Shown here piece by piece: positions 1 through 7,082 of a stretch of DNA of 17,251 nt (positions are counted from its first letter, which is position 1; every line of letters begins with the position of its first letter). The notes below the pieces were generated by a model. The model was not told where the DNA came from. It searched no databases and worked only from the letters and a program-made list of their open reading frames with translations. This DNA comes from Thermoproteota archaeon (GTDB lineage Archaea; Korarchaeota; Korarchaeia; B14-G2). A program made the position numbers and the translations under genes. The stretch covers positions 1 to 17,251 of the forward strand of contig QMWA01000015.1 of assembly GCA_003661385.1 (NCBI GenBank), given 5' to 3'.

Positions 1-1
1 A

Positions 2-388
2 GCTAGGAGAGCAGGAGAGAAGGACATACCCCTCTTAGACAGGTTCTACAGGAGGCATGGTGTAGAGAGCTGGGATCCCAGCCAGGCTAAGGAAGGCGTG
101 TATTACATGATAGCTGTCAGTGGAGCAGTCGTGTCAGCAGCAGGAACACACTGCACATCAACTCAGCACTCTGTTGCTGTAGTAGGCAATGTGCTGACAG
201 CACCAGAGTACAGGGGGAGAGGGTATGCTAGAGCAGTGCTCTCGCAGCTCCTAGCTGAGCTAGCAGCCAGCTTCGAGTGCATAACCCTGGATGTCAGAGA
301 GGAGAACATAGCTGCGCAAGGCCTCTACAAGGAGCTTGGGTTCAAGCAGCATGCAATAGTCTACTCGTATCTAGTAGCCTGGAAGTAG
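2..388 (+). CDS. GNAT-family N-acetyltransferase, 5'-truncated
   Basis: This is the C-terminal part of a GCN5-related N-acetyltransferase, which would transfer an acetyl group from acetyl-CoA to an amine; the substrate is unknown. The frame is open to the left edge, so the true start lies outside the window; the GTG at 98 is internal, because the preceding codons (2-97) read as protein that fits the family. The acetyl-CoA-binding motif A is visible as APEYRGRGYARA, a variant of the Q/R-x-x-G-x-G/A signature, and it is followed by the usual NIAAQGLYKELGF helix-strand near the C-terminus. The upstream residues GVYYMIAVSGAVVSAAGTH look like the two central beta strands. The gene ends 69 bases before the porC start and seems unrelated to that operon, which has its own promoter. 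Family is clear; substrate is not. Confidence 0.85.
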   Translation, partial: ARRAGEKDIPLLDRFYRRHGVESWDPSQAKEGVYYMIAVSGAVVSAAGTHCTSTQHSVAVVGNVLTAPEYRGRGYARAVLSQLLAELAASFECITLDVREENIAAQGLYKELGFKQHAIVYSYLVAWK

Positions 389-424
389 GTATTGTGAGCC
401 AGCGCTCATGAGCGTAGTCAAAAG

Positions 425-431
425 TATTTAA
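425..431 (+). promoter_or_regulatory. TATA box of the por operon
   Basis: TATTTAA lies in an A/T-rich patch (420-432) centred about 30 bases before the ATG at 458. That is the spacing expected for an archaeal TATA box whose transcript starts at or a few bases before the ATG. It argues against the alternative GTG start at 443, which would lie upstream of the transcript start. Confidence 0.55.
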
Positions 432-457
432 CGCAGAGTAAGGTGAGGGGCTACTCA

Positions 458-1009
458 ATGATTTTTGAAGTAAGGTGGCATGGTAGAGGGGGGCAAGGCT
501 GCTGGACTGCAAGCACAGTCTTAGCCCTAGCAGCTTTGAGTGAAGGTAAGAGTGTGCAGTCGTTCCCGGAGTTCGGGCCAGAGCGTATGGGAGCTCCAGT
601 CCAGGCCTTCACCAGGATAAGCGATAAGAAGATCAGGATGCACTGCAACATTTACAGGCCAAATGCTGTTGTAGTCCTAGACCCGACTCTTCTAGGCAGA
701 AGCGTAGTTGAAGGGCTTGTAGAGGGTGGAGCGCTCGTAGTCAACACGAAGTCCACCCCATCTCAGGTTAAGAGCAGCTTAGGCATCCATGGAGTAAAGG
801 TGTGGACTGTAGATGCAAGCAGAATAGCTCTGGAGGTCCTCGGGAGAGAGATAACGAACACGCCGATGATAGGAGCTCTCGTCAAGGCAACTGGAGTAGT
901 GAAGATAGACTCTGTGATATCAGCCGTAAAGGAGAGGTTTCCAGGAGAGTTGGGGGAGAAGAACGCCACAGTAGTCAGGCGAGCATATGATGAGACGGTG
1001 GGAGAATGA
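458..1009 (+). CDS. porC: 2-oxoacid:ferredoxin oxidoreductase, gamma subunit
   Basis: Gamma subunit (183 residues) of a heterotetrameric pyruvate-type 2-oxoacid:ferredoxin oxidoreductase, which oxidatively decarboxylates a 2-oxoacid to acyl-CoA, CO2 and reduced ferredoxin in the cytoplasm. The N-terminus MIFEVRWHGRGGQG is the standard opening of this family, with the glycine-rich loop that contributes to CoA binding; later the SFPEFGPERMGAPVQAF stretch is also typical. I chose the ATG at 458 rather than the in-frame GTG at 443 because homologues begin here, GGTGAGG lies 8 bases upstream, and the TATA box at 425-431 places the transcript start next to it. The stop overlaps the delta-subunit start in ATGA (1006-1009), indicating translational coupling. 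Family certain. The oxoacid preference (pyruvate rather than branched-chain or 2-oxoglutarate) is inferred from the subunit layout and alpha-subunit motifs, not proven. Confidence 0.92.
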   Translation: MIFEVRWHGRGGQGCWTASTVLALAALSEGKSVQSFPEFGPERMGAPVQAFTRISDKKIRMHCNIYRPNAVVVLDPTLLGRSVVEGLVEGGALVVNTKSTPSQVKSSLGIHGVKVWTVDASRIALEVLGREITNTPMIGALVKATGVVKIDSVISAVKERFPGELGEKNATVVRRAYDETVGE

Positions 1010-1278
1010 AGAAGGGCTGGAGGGAGGTTCCAATCGGCGGTATATGCTGGGTGAGCTCAACAGAGTACAAGACAGGGACATGGAAGACCTATGCGCCGAG
1101 GATAGACTACGAGAAGTGTACGAACTGCGGCTTCTGCTGGTTCTACTGCCCAGATGGAGCCATACGCTGGAACGGAGAGGAGAAGCCTAAGGTAGACTAC
1201 GACTACTGCAAGGGCTGTGGCATATGCGCCCACGAGTGCCCAGCTAAAGCGATAACAATGGAGTTGGAGGTGAAGTAG
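1006..1278 (+). CDS. porD: 2-oxoacid:ferredoxin oxidoreductase, delta subunit (2[4Fe-4S] ferredoxin)
   Basis: Ferredoxin-like delta subunit of 90 residues that relays electrons from the beta-subunit cluster to external ferredoxin. Two classic CxxCxxCxxxCP motifs are visible: C38, C41, C44, C48 and C68, C71, C74, C78, so two [4Fe-4S] clusters are expected. The 30-residue N-terminal extension, with PIGGICWVSSTEYKTGTWK, is typical of PorD/VorD and docks on the other subunits. It starts inside the end of porC (ATGA overlap) with GGTGGGAG just upstream, and its last codons contain the ribosome binding site for porA. No motif cysteine is missing. Confidence 0.93.
   Translation: MKKGWREVPIGGICWVSSTEYKTGTWKTYAPRIDYEKCTNCGFCWFYCPDGAIRWNGEEKPKVDYDYCKGCGICAHECPAKAITMELEVK
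1266..1273 (+). promoter_or_regulatory. strong ribosome binding site for porA, inside porD
   Basis: GGAGGTGA is a full match to the archaeal anti-Shine-Dalgarno sequence, 5 bases before the porA ATG at 1279. It is embedded in the last codons of porD and fixes the porA start directly after the porD stop. Confidence 0.8.
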
Positions 1279-2493
1279 ATGAACCAGAAGGTAATAGGGT
1301 TAAGTGGAGACGAAGCTGTAGCCTATGCAGTCAAGCAGTGCAACGTGGATGTGGTAGCAGCATACCCCATAACACCTCAGACCATAATAGTCGAGAGGAT
1401 AGCAGACTACGTAAACGACGGCGAGGTAGACCTCGAGTACATACCAGTGGAAAGCGAGCACAGCGCGATGAGCGCCTGCATAGGCGCAGCTGCAGCTGGC
1501 GCCAGAGCTTTCACAGCTACAGCAGCAAACGGGCTGGCACTGATGCATGAAGTCGTGTACATAGCCTCAAGCCTCAGGCTCCCAATCGTGATGGCTATAG
1601 TCAACAGAGCGCTATCAGGGCCGATATGCATACACTGCGACCACAGCGACACGATGGCTGAGAGAGACTCAAGCTGGATACAGCTCTACGTCGAGGATGC
1701 ACAGGAGGCCTATGACACAGTGATCCAGGCGTTCAGGATAGCAGAGGACCCAAGTGTCCTGCTCCCAGTTATGGTGAACCTAGATGGCTTCATAGTAAGC
1801 CACACGCTACAAGACGTAAGCGTCCTGCCAGATGAGGTTGTCTCAGAGTTCGTAGGGAAGAGGCAAGTAGCAAGCATAGACGTAGCAGGCAAGACGGTCC
1901 CAATGATGCTCCACCCAGATAACCCACTCACCTTCGGGCCACTAGACCTATTCGACTACTACTTCGAGCACAAGAGGCAGCAGGAGGAGGCCATAAAGGC
2001 AGCTAGAGACGTGATCAAGAGGGTAAACGAAGAGTACTACAAGATAAGCGGCAGAAGATACGGGGATGGGATGGTAGACTCCTACAGGATGGATGACGCT
2101 GACATAGCTGTAGTAGGCTTAGGCTCAACGATGGGAACTGTCAAGGAGGTCGTAGATGAAGAGAGGAGTAGAGGGCTGAAGGTGGGAGCTATAAGAATAA
2201 GGTCGTTCAGGCCGTTTCCAGTAGACCAGCTGCTGGAGGAGCTAAGCAGGGTGAAGGTGGTAGGAGTCCTGGATAGGAGCGGAGCATATGGCGCACCTGG
2301 AGCACCAGTATACAACGAGATAAGATCTCTGCTCTACGACCTAGACAAGAGGCCAGCTGTCCTAGGCTACATCTACGGAATCGGAGGCAGAGACATGCCA
2401 CCAGAGCTAGTCAAGTCTGTCATAAGGGATCTGGAAAACGCGTTAGAGAAGCCTCCCGAGACCAAGGTCGAGTTCATTGGGGTGAGAGAATGA
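1279..2493 (+). CDS. porA: 2-oxoacid:ferredoxin oxidoreductase, alpha subunit
   Basis: Alpha subunit (404 residues, normal length) carrying the pyrimidine-binding (PYR) domain of the thiamine diphosphate enzyme and the transketolase C-terminal-like domain II. The YPITPQ motif near residue 30, the ESEHSAMSACIGAAAAGARAF region and the MAERDSSWIQLYVEDAQEAYD block are characteristic of pyruvate-type PorA. The C-terminal domain begins near residue 275 (ADIAVVGLGSTMGTVKEVVD) and includes a GVLDRSGAYGAPGAP loop. It follows porD with no intergenic base and overlaps porB in ATGA (2490-2493). A CxxC pair (C117, C120) sits in the loop just before the conserved HSD. The archaeal homologues I recall have non-cysteine residues there. 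Assignment to the family is certain; pyruvate as substrate is likely. Confidence 0.92.
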   Translation: MNQKVIGLSGDEAVAYAVKQCNVDVVAAYPITPQTIIVERIADYVNDGEVDLEYIPVESEHSAMSACIGAAAAGARAFTATAANGLALMHEVVYIASSLRLPIVMAIVNRALSGPICIHCDHSDTMAERDSSWIQLYVEDAQEAYDTVIQAFRIAEDPSVLLPVMVNLDGFIVSHTLQDVSVLPDEVVSEFVGKRQVASIDVAGKTVPMMLHPDNPLTFGPLDLFDYYFEHKRQQEEAIKAARDVIKRVNEEYYKISGRRYGDGMVDSYRMDDADIAVVGLGSTMGTVKEVVDEERSRGLKVGAIRIRSFRPFPVDQLLEELSRVKVVGVLDRSGAYGAPGAPVYNEIRSLLYDLDKRPAVLGYIYGIGGRDMPPELVKSVIRDLENALEKPPETKVEFIGVRE

Positions 2494-3455
2494 GCGGAGA
2501 GTGGAGTCCCACGCTGAAGGAGCTCGCAAAAAAGCCTGAGCTTCTTGCATCAGGACATAGGCTGTGTGCAGGCTGTGCAGCAGGGACTATAATCAGAGCA
2601 ATCCTCAAGGCCGCCTGGAAGCCTATTGTAGCAGTAAACGCGACAGGCTGTCTTGAAGTAGCCACGACAATATACCCCTACACCTCATGGAGGATACCCT
2701 GGATACATAATGCATTCGAGAACGCAGCTGCCACCGCAGCTGGGATAGCTAGAGCAAGAGACAAGCTTCTGAGAGACGGGCGGCTAGACAAGGACTACCA
2801 CGTGATAGCATTCGCAGGAGACGGAGGCACATATGACATCGGAATCCAAGCCCTCTCAGGCGCCCTGGAGAGGAGAGAGAAGATACTCTACGTGCTCTAT
2901 GATAACGAAGCGTACATGAACACTGGAATCCAGAGGTCAGGTGGAACACCAATGGCAGCATGGACTACAACTAGCCCAGCAGGGCGCAAGATACCAGGCA
3001 AGATAGAGTGGAAGAAGCCTATAGCGAGGATAGTAGCTGCACATGACGTGCCATACGTGGCTACAGCTACACCATGGCAGTGGAGAGACCTCGTCGTCAA
3101 AGCCAGGAAGGCACTGGAGGCTGATGGCCCAGCATTCCTACACGTGCTCTCACCATGCCCAAGAGGCTGGAGGTTTGACACAAACCTGAGCATAGAGATG
3201 GCTAGGCTAGCTGTGCAGACGTGCTTCTTCCCGCTCTACGAGATAGTAGACGGCGAGAAGTACGTGATAACAGGGTACAGCAGGAGCATAGCGATGAACC
3301 CCAAGCTGAAGAAGCCTGTAGTAGAGTACCTGAAGCCACAAGGCAGATTCAGGCACCTCTTTAAGCCAGAGAACGCCAGGCTCCTAGAGGAGATACAGAG
3401 GAGAGTAGACTACGAGTGGGAGAGGCTCCTCAAGCTAGCTGGATATAGGAGCTAG
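2490..3455 (+). CDS. porB: 2-oxoacid:ferredoxin oxidoreductase, beta subunit
   Basis: Beta subunit (321 residues) holding thiamine diphosphate and the proximal [4Fe-4S] cluster. The expected four cluster cysteines are present: C26 and C29 (LCAGC), C54 (ATGCLE) and C223 (SPCPRGW). The Mg/ThDP motif GDGGTYDIG starts at about residue 110 and is completed by YDNEAYMNTGIQRSGGTP. The IYPYTSWRIPWIHNAFENAAATAAGIA stretch (about residues 60-90) is typical of archaeal pyruvate/2-oxoisovalerate enzymes. GGTGA lies 4 bases before the ATG. It is the last gene of the porCDAB operon, and its stop overlaps by four bases the end of the convergent GH3 pseudogene. No lesion seen, so the complex should be functional. 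Confidence 0.93.
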   Translation: MSGEWSPTLKELAKKPELLASGHRLCAGCAAGTIIRAILKAAWKPIVAVNATGCLEVATTIYPYTSWRIPWIHNAFENAAATAAGIARARDKLLRDGRLDKDYHVIAFAGDGGTYDIGIQALSGALERREKILYVLYDNEAYMNTGIQRSGGTPMAAWTTTSPAGRKIPGKIEWKKPIARIVAAHDVPYVATATPWQWRDLVVKARKALEADGPAFLHVLSPCPRGWRFDTNLSIEMARLAVQTCFFPLYEIVDGEKYVITGYSRSIAMNPKLKKPVVEYLKPQGRFRHLFKPENARLLEEIQRRVDYEWERLLKLAGYRS

Positions 3456-4532
3456 AACAGGGCTGAGAGGGCTCTAGCAACCTTCTCAGCAGCCATCAGC
3501 ACCCTCGTCCTCACCCTTTTTCTTCCAACTACCCTGAAGAGCACCCCATCCTTGAGGCAGAGGACTACATCACCCATCCTATATCTCGGAGCTAGCGGCG
3601 TTGAGGCAATCAAGCACCCTGACTGCCCTGCTTTAAGCTCATGTAGCATCTTAGTCTTCCCACCCGCCTCAACCTCAAGCACATAAAAGTCGTACATTGG
3701 AGCTAGCCCAGGCTCCAGGGTGAGCTGGGAGGCAAAAGACCCCTCAGCAGCACCATACACCTCAAAGATGTCAGCTCCACCATATAGCTTCCTCAGCGAT
3801 GGAGTGTAAGCCCAGTGTATGCCAGGTACTCCAGCCAAGAACATCACCTGGAGGCTTAGAGGCCTCCTAGCCTTCATCAGCCCCCCAGGAAGTACAGTAG
3901 TATAGGTGATCCCACTGTGAACGTGAGCTTCAGGCCACGTGTTGCCTCGTAAACGCGCCTAAAGAGCTACATCCACTCCCTCATCGTAAGTGGAGCTACA
4001 AGCTCCCTGAAGAAGGATGGTGGAGGCGATACGTCAACCCCCAGCTTAAGTACAATGTAGGCTGCATGAATAGCGGAAACATGGCTGCATGGGGCTCTAG
4101 ATGGGCCAGAGCCAGCATACATCATCACTGGGGAGGGATGTTTGAGAGGCAGACTCCCTCCAGGAACTCCCTGAGCTCCGCGTAAGCCACCATAGCTCTA
4201 GCAGCAGACATGGTCCTCAGCTCTATGTCCACATCAGATATGGGTATGGCTTTAGGTGAGCCTGTTGAGCCCGATGAGAGAGCATAGGCTACAGGGGGAG
4301 CTGGTAGGAGGACATGATACTCGCCTTGGGCTACAGCTCTGAGAAGCTGCCTGACCTGCCTGTACTCTGCTATTGGGAGCCTAGTGAACCCTTGTATAGG
4401 CAAGTCTGCGTATCGAGACCAGGCTTCAGTCTCTGAGTATATCCTCGAGAGGAGCTCCATGGCATGCTCCTGTCCCCAAGCTGGGTCCCTGAGAGAGCCC
4501 ACCCACCTGCTATAGCATGCAAGCTCACGCAT
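3452..4532 (-). pseudogene. GH3-family acyl-adenylating enzyme, decayed
   Basis: Three pieces of one protein lie in order on the minus strand. Piece 1 (4532 to about 4135) holds the ATP-binding P-loop SSGSTGSPKAIP. Piece 2 (about 4136 to 3882, another frame) reads MMYAGSGPSRAPCSHVSA and continues to LYFLGG. Piece 3 (3877-3452) holds VYGAAEGSFASQL, LHELKAG and YRMGDVV. The order and motifs fit GH3-type acyl-acid adenylate/amido synthetases, distant relatives of phenylacetate-CoA ligase. Lesions are a frameshift in the C-run near 4130-4137, an in-frame TAG at 3967-3969, and a frameshift in the G-run near 3885-3890; each frameshift would be repaired by one extra base. The reconstructed protein is about 360 residues and stops soon after the AEK motif, so the usual C-terminal domain is gone, ending against porB. 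I see no convincing promoter. A sequencing error could explain one frameshift, but hardly all three defects and the truncation. Confidence 0.8.
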
Positions 4533-4545
4533 GTAGCTTAGCTAC
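4533..4545. repeat. 13-base perfect palindrome upstream of the pseudogene
   Basis: GTAGCTTAGCTAC has six-base arms around a central T and ends immediately before the minus-strand ATG of the pseudogene. It could be a remnant operator, or chance; it is far too short for a tRNA or a terminator with a T-tract. The rest of the 95-base gap to 4628 contains only the TATA box described separately. Confidence 0.3.
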
Positions 4546-4595
4546 CTAATGTGAAGCACATGGGCCTGTAGACGCCTTCGAGTACGTAGCCTAAC

Positions 4596-4602
4596 TTTAT
4601 AA
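4596..4602 (+). promoter_or_regulatory. TATA box for a leaderless transcript
   Basis: TTTATAA is centred about 29 bases before the GTG at 4628, so transcription is expected to begin at or just before the start codon. This supports the GTG start of the TIM-barrel protein gene. Confidence 0.6.
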
Positions 4603-4627
4603 GACTGCCTACAGTAGCTTGTGAGAG

Positions 4628-5371
4628 GTGATTCCCCTGTACACTACGATTGAAGGCAGGAAGGTGCCGCTGATAAGCATAGGAACCTCCCCCTTCATTG
4701 GCGCAGGTCAGTTTGGTGTTAAGGGGCTCCTATGGAGGAGCAGATTCCTCTATAATGCGCCAGCCATGGCTGAGCTGATGATGAAGAGCTATGAGTTTGG
4801 AGCTAAGGGAGCTCACATCATACCCCTGGGGGACATCCCTAAAGCTGTTAAGCTCGTGAGGAAAGAGTACCCCGACTTTGTAGTGATAGGCAGCACCCCC
4901 CCAGAGGGTGTTGAAAAGGGTATCAAGACTCTGATCGACCTGGACGCTGAGATAATATTCGTGCATGGCTCTATAGCTGATAGCCTGAGGTATGAGCTTC
5001 TAGACAGGTACTGCAGGATCATAGAGGAAGCTGGCGTGATCTCTGGTGTAGCTACGCACAGGCCGGTTCACACTGTCAGATACGTGGAGAACAACTGCCT
5101 ATGTAAGGCTGTCCTGCTCCCATTCAACCCAGTAGGGTACAGCATGGAGAACAGGAGGCTGCTGGAGGAGATAGTAGACAACAGCAGCTTGAGCTTCATA
5201 GCCATGAAAGCCCTTGCAGCAGGCTCTGTTAGACCTGAAGAGGCGTTTAAGTACATATCACAGCACAACATAAAGGCTGTTACGGTAGGGCTGGTGAGCA
5301 AGGAGGAAGCTAAGGAGACTATACATGCAGCACTCAAGTACCTCAAGGGGGATGGAGGGAAAGCCACCTGA
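4628..5371 (+). CDS. TIM-barrel-like protein, aldo/keto-reductase-like C-terminus, function unknown
   Basis: A 247-residue soluble protein with regularly alternating strands and helices that suggest a (beta/alpha)8 barrel. The opening VPLISIGTSPFIGAGQFG and the strand ends VVIGSTPPEG, EIIFVHGS, SGVATHRPVHTV and FIAMKALAAGSVRPEEAF follow a barrel-like rhythm; the last block and the following AVTVGLVSKEEAKET resemble the C-terminal strands of aldo/keto-reductase-like proteins. I see no complete aldo/keto reductase catalytic tetrad, so calling it a reductase would go too far. It may be an archaeal family without assigned function. The GTG start is set by a TATA box 29 bases upstream, suggesting a leaderless transcript. 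Its 3' end overlaps the convergent PurM-like gene by 29 bases. No cofactor-binding motif is obvious. Confidence 0.7.
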   Translation: MIPLYTTIEGRKVPLISIGTSPFIGAGQFGVKGLLWRSRFLYNAPAMAELMMKSYEFGAKGAHIIPLGDIPKAVKLVRKEYPDFVVIGSTPPEGVEKGIKTLIDLDAEIIFVHGSIADSLRYELLDRYCRIIEEAGVISGVATHRPVHTVRYVENNCLCKAVLLPFNPVGYSMENRRLLEEIVDNSSLSFIAMKALAAGSVRPEEAFKYISQHNIKAVTVGLVSKEEAKETIHAALKYLKGDGGKAT

Positions 5372-6353
5372 GGGAGTCAGGTCTACCTGATAGCTTATCT
5401 CTGGTGAAGTCGAAGACCACAGCACTCGACCCTTTGAACTCGATTGAGAGCTTTAGGCTTTCATCTACTTCACCGACTACATTAGCCTCTAAGCCGTAGC
5501 TTGCTGCCAGCCTACATGCCTCCTCAGCCTCCTCTGGTGGAGCAGCTGCTACGAGGCCGAAGCCGGGGTACATCAGGAGCCAGCTATCCCAGCTCAGGCC
5601 TCTTGGCTTAGGTATCTCTTCTACTCTCACAACCCCACCGACTCCGCTAGCCTCTAGCATCATCCCGATAGTCCCAACTATCCCAGGGTTGCTTGTGTCC
5701 TTAGCTGCTCTGATCAACCCCCTTCTGGACGCTTCTCTGGGATAGCTTAGCAGCTTAGCCAGCTCGCTTGGGGACTTGTGTGTAGTGGTGTCCCAAGCCA
5801 GCTTGTACCTGCTGTGTACTCTGCCATCTAGGTCTACTATGGCTAGTATCTTGTCTCCAGGTCTAGCTGAGTCAGATGGGATGAACCTGCCTTCAACGTA
5901 GCCTAGGATTGCAGCTGACACCAGTGGCTGAGGCGAGTCAGGGTTGTAGTGGCCTCCAACACAGGGCACCCTGAACTTCTCTGTGGCAGCAGCTATCCCA
6001 CTGGTTATCTCTGCAGCAAGCTCCTCGCTTGCCCCGATGACGGAGACCATAGCCACTGGGATACCGCTCTTGCAGCATATGTCGTTGACATTGACTAGGA
6101 CAGAGCAGTAGCCTGCGAAGTAGGGGTCTGCTTCTATCAGCTTGTGCCATATACCATCTGATGAGAGGAGAAGCAGGCTATCTGCCACCTTGATGAGAGC
6201 TGAGTCCTCTCCAAATGTCCTGAGCACCTTAGCTTGAGCTAGTGGAGGTACAGGTGGGAGCTTGGATGTCACCTCGTGTATAGACATCTTCCTGGTTACT
6301 CCAGGGAAGCTTCTAACCCTCTTAGCTAGCATCTCAGCTTCAGACAAGGCCAT
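5343..6353 (-). CDS. AIR synthase-related protein (PurM/HypE/ThiL/SelD superfamily)
   Basis: A 336-residue member of the ATP-using PurM superfamily, which phosphorylates or activates small molecules or carboxyl/carbamoyl groups. FGEDSALI (residues 47-54) corresponds to the GDDAA-type Mg-ATP motif of the family, followed by LLLSSDGI. VLVNVNDICCKSGIPVAMV is the second metal/ATP strand-helix, and VPCVGGHYNPDSPQPLVSAAILG the third conserved block; a C-terminal AIRS_C domain starts near residue 165 (ARPGDKILAIVDLDG). It resembles the AIR synthase-related proteins of methanogens and cyanobacteria (methanogenesis marker 2 or sll0787-like) more than true PurM or ThiL, which have other signatures; the substrate is unknown. 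A TATA box on the same strand lies 25-31 bases upstream of the ATG and no Shine-Dalgarno is present, so the transcript is probably leaderless. Confidence 0.8.
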   Translation of the reverse strand: MALSEAEMLAKRVRSFPGVTRKMSIHEVTSKLPPVPPLAQAKVLRTFGEDSALIKVADSLLLLSSDGIWHKLIEADPYFAGYCSVLVNVNDICCKSGIPVAMVSVIGASEELAAEITSGIAAATEKFRVPCVGGHYNPDSPQPLVSAAILGYVEGRFIPSDSARPGDKILAIVDLDGRVHSRYKLAWDTTTHKSPSELAKLLSYPREASRRGLIRAAKDTSNPGIVGTIGMMLEASGVGGVVRVEEIPKPRGLSWDSWLLMYPGFGLVAAAPPEEAEEACRLAASYGLEANVVGEVDESLKLSIEFKGSSAVVFDFTRDKLSGRPDSLRWLSLHPP

Positions 6354-6376
6354 CAGAGCTTGGTGCTAGGGAACAG

Positions 6377-6384
6377 ATATAAAG
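6377..6384. promoter_or_regulatory. shared TATA element between two divergent genes
   Basis: The plus strand reads ATATAAAG and the minus strand CTTTATAT. On the minus strand the TTTATAT core sits at -31 to -25 from the ATG at 6353, ideal for a leaderless transcript of the PurM-like gene. On the plus strand it is only 17-24 bases from the ATG at 6401, slightly too close for that start. No second TATA box is visible in this 47-base gap. Confidence 0.55.
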
Positions 6385-6400
6385 TTACGGATGTAGCTTC

Positions 6401-7042
6401 ATGGGTGCCTGCTTGAGAGTTGAGGGGAGGATTGCTGGTAAGGAAATTTACCCTGTTCTCCAGGGGAATGTGTGGGATACTAAGCTCTCTGGGTACGCCG
6501 ACTTGATATTCGGGGACTACAGGAGCAGAACTGTGTTCTATGAGGGGCACCCGCTGACCTGCACTCTAGAGGACGATGAAGTGCTGGAGGGCACAGAAGC
6601 CTTAGTGAAGACTCTCAGAGAGGCTCGTAAGGTAAGCGAGGTCATGTTTAGGATAGTATCAGACAGCCGGGAGGCATCCTCTGTTCTGGCCTCGGTTGAG
6701 GAGAAGGCGCTGAATTCGCTTGGAAGAAGGCTCGGGATCAAGGCGTACTGGCTAGTGAACCCTAGGGAGTACATCGAGATGCTGCCATCTGAGGTCGAGT
6801 CAGGCTTCATAGTCGTCAAGGGAGGGGAGCAGCTAGCCATAGGGGTGGTGTCTGGTGGGAAAGTAGTAGCTGCTGTCAAGAGGGTGAGCAGGGTTTATAG
6901 GATTGGTGGCATAGAGCTGCTTAAGCCACAGGGCAGAGACGTAATAGACTACACTAGAGTTGAGGGTGTGCCTAAGCTCGTCGAGTACAGGGTGGAGGGG
7001 CTTAGAGACTACATTGTAGAGCAGATTGCAGCAAGCATTTGA
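6401..7042 (+). CDS. conserved-looking archaeal protein of unknown function
   Basis: A 213-residue protein I do not recognise. It has no transmembrane segment, signal peptide or cysteine motif. The N-terminal third is beta-rich (FYEGHPLTCTLEDDEVLEG), the middle is helical with charged residues, and the C-terminal part has GGEQLAIGVVSGGKVVAAVKR followed by YRVEGLRDYIVEQIA. The gene stands 40 bases upstream of GGPP synthase and isopentenyl phosphate kinase on the same strand, so a role in isoprenoid or lipid metabolism, or its control, is possible by context only. The start is uncertain: ATG 6401 is conventional, but the TATA element at 6377-6384 is close enough that an in-frame TTG at 6413 (LRVEGRIAG) is an alternative. 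Codon use matches neighbours, so it is very probably a real gene. Confidence 0.65.
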   Translation: MGACLRVEGRIAGKEIYPVLQGNVWDTKLSGYADLIFGDYRSRTVFYEGHPLTCTLEDDEVLEGTEALVKTLREARKVSEVMFRIVSDSREASSVLASVEEKALNSLGRRLGIKAYWLVNPREYIEMLPSEVESGFIVVKGGEQLAIGVVSGGKVVAAVKRVSRVYRIGGIELLKPQGRDVIDYTRVEGVPKLVEYRVEGLRDYIVEQIAASI

Positions 7043-7044
7043 AG

Positions 7045-7052
7045 TTTAATAA
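7045..7052 (+). promoter_or_regulatory. possible TATA box for GGPP synthase
   Basis: TTTAATAA directly follows the stop of the unknown gene and is centred about 35 bases before the TTG at 7083. AGGTG at 7073-7077 can serve as ribosome binding site. The lipid genes may therefore have their own promoter as well as read-through. Confidence 0.45.
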
Positions 7053-7082
7053 CAGAGTATTTCTGGCAGTGCAGGTGCTATC

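Noticed and set aside
443-457. Alternative GTG start for porC five codons upstream.
   Set aside because: It lies only about 15 bases from the TATA centre, it would absorb the ribosome binding site, and homologues start at the following ATG.
389-457. Search for tRNA or small RNA in the intergenic gaps, including 389-457, 4533-4627 and 11870-12001.
   Set aside because: No cloverleaf, box C/D pair or stable hairpin could be recognised by eye; the gaps hold only promoter-like elements and a short palindrome.
3967-3969. In-frame TAG in the GH3-like gene as a pyrrolysine codon.
   Set aside because: The gene also carries two frameshifts and a truncated end, no pyrrolysine insertion structure or pyl genes are visible, and GH3 enzymes are not known to need it.
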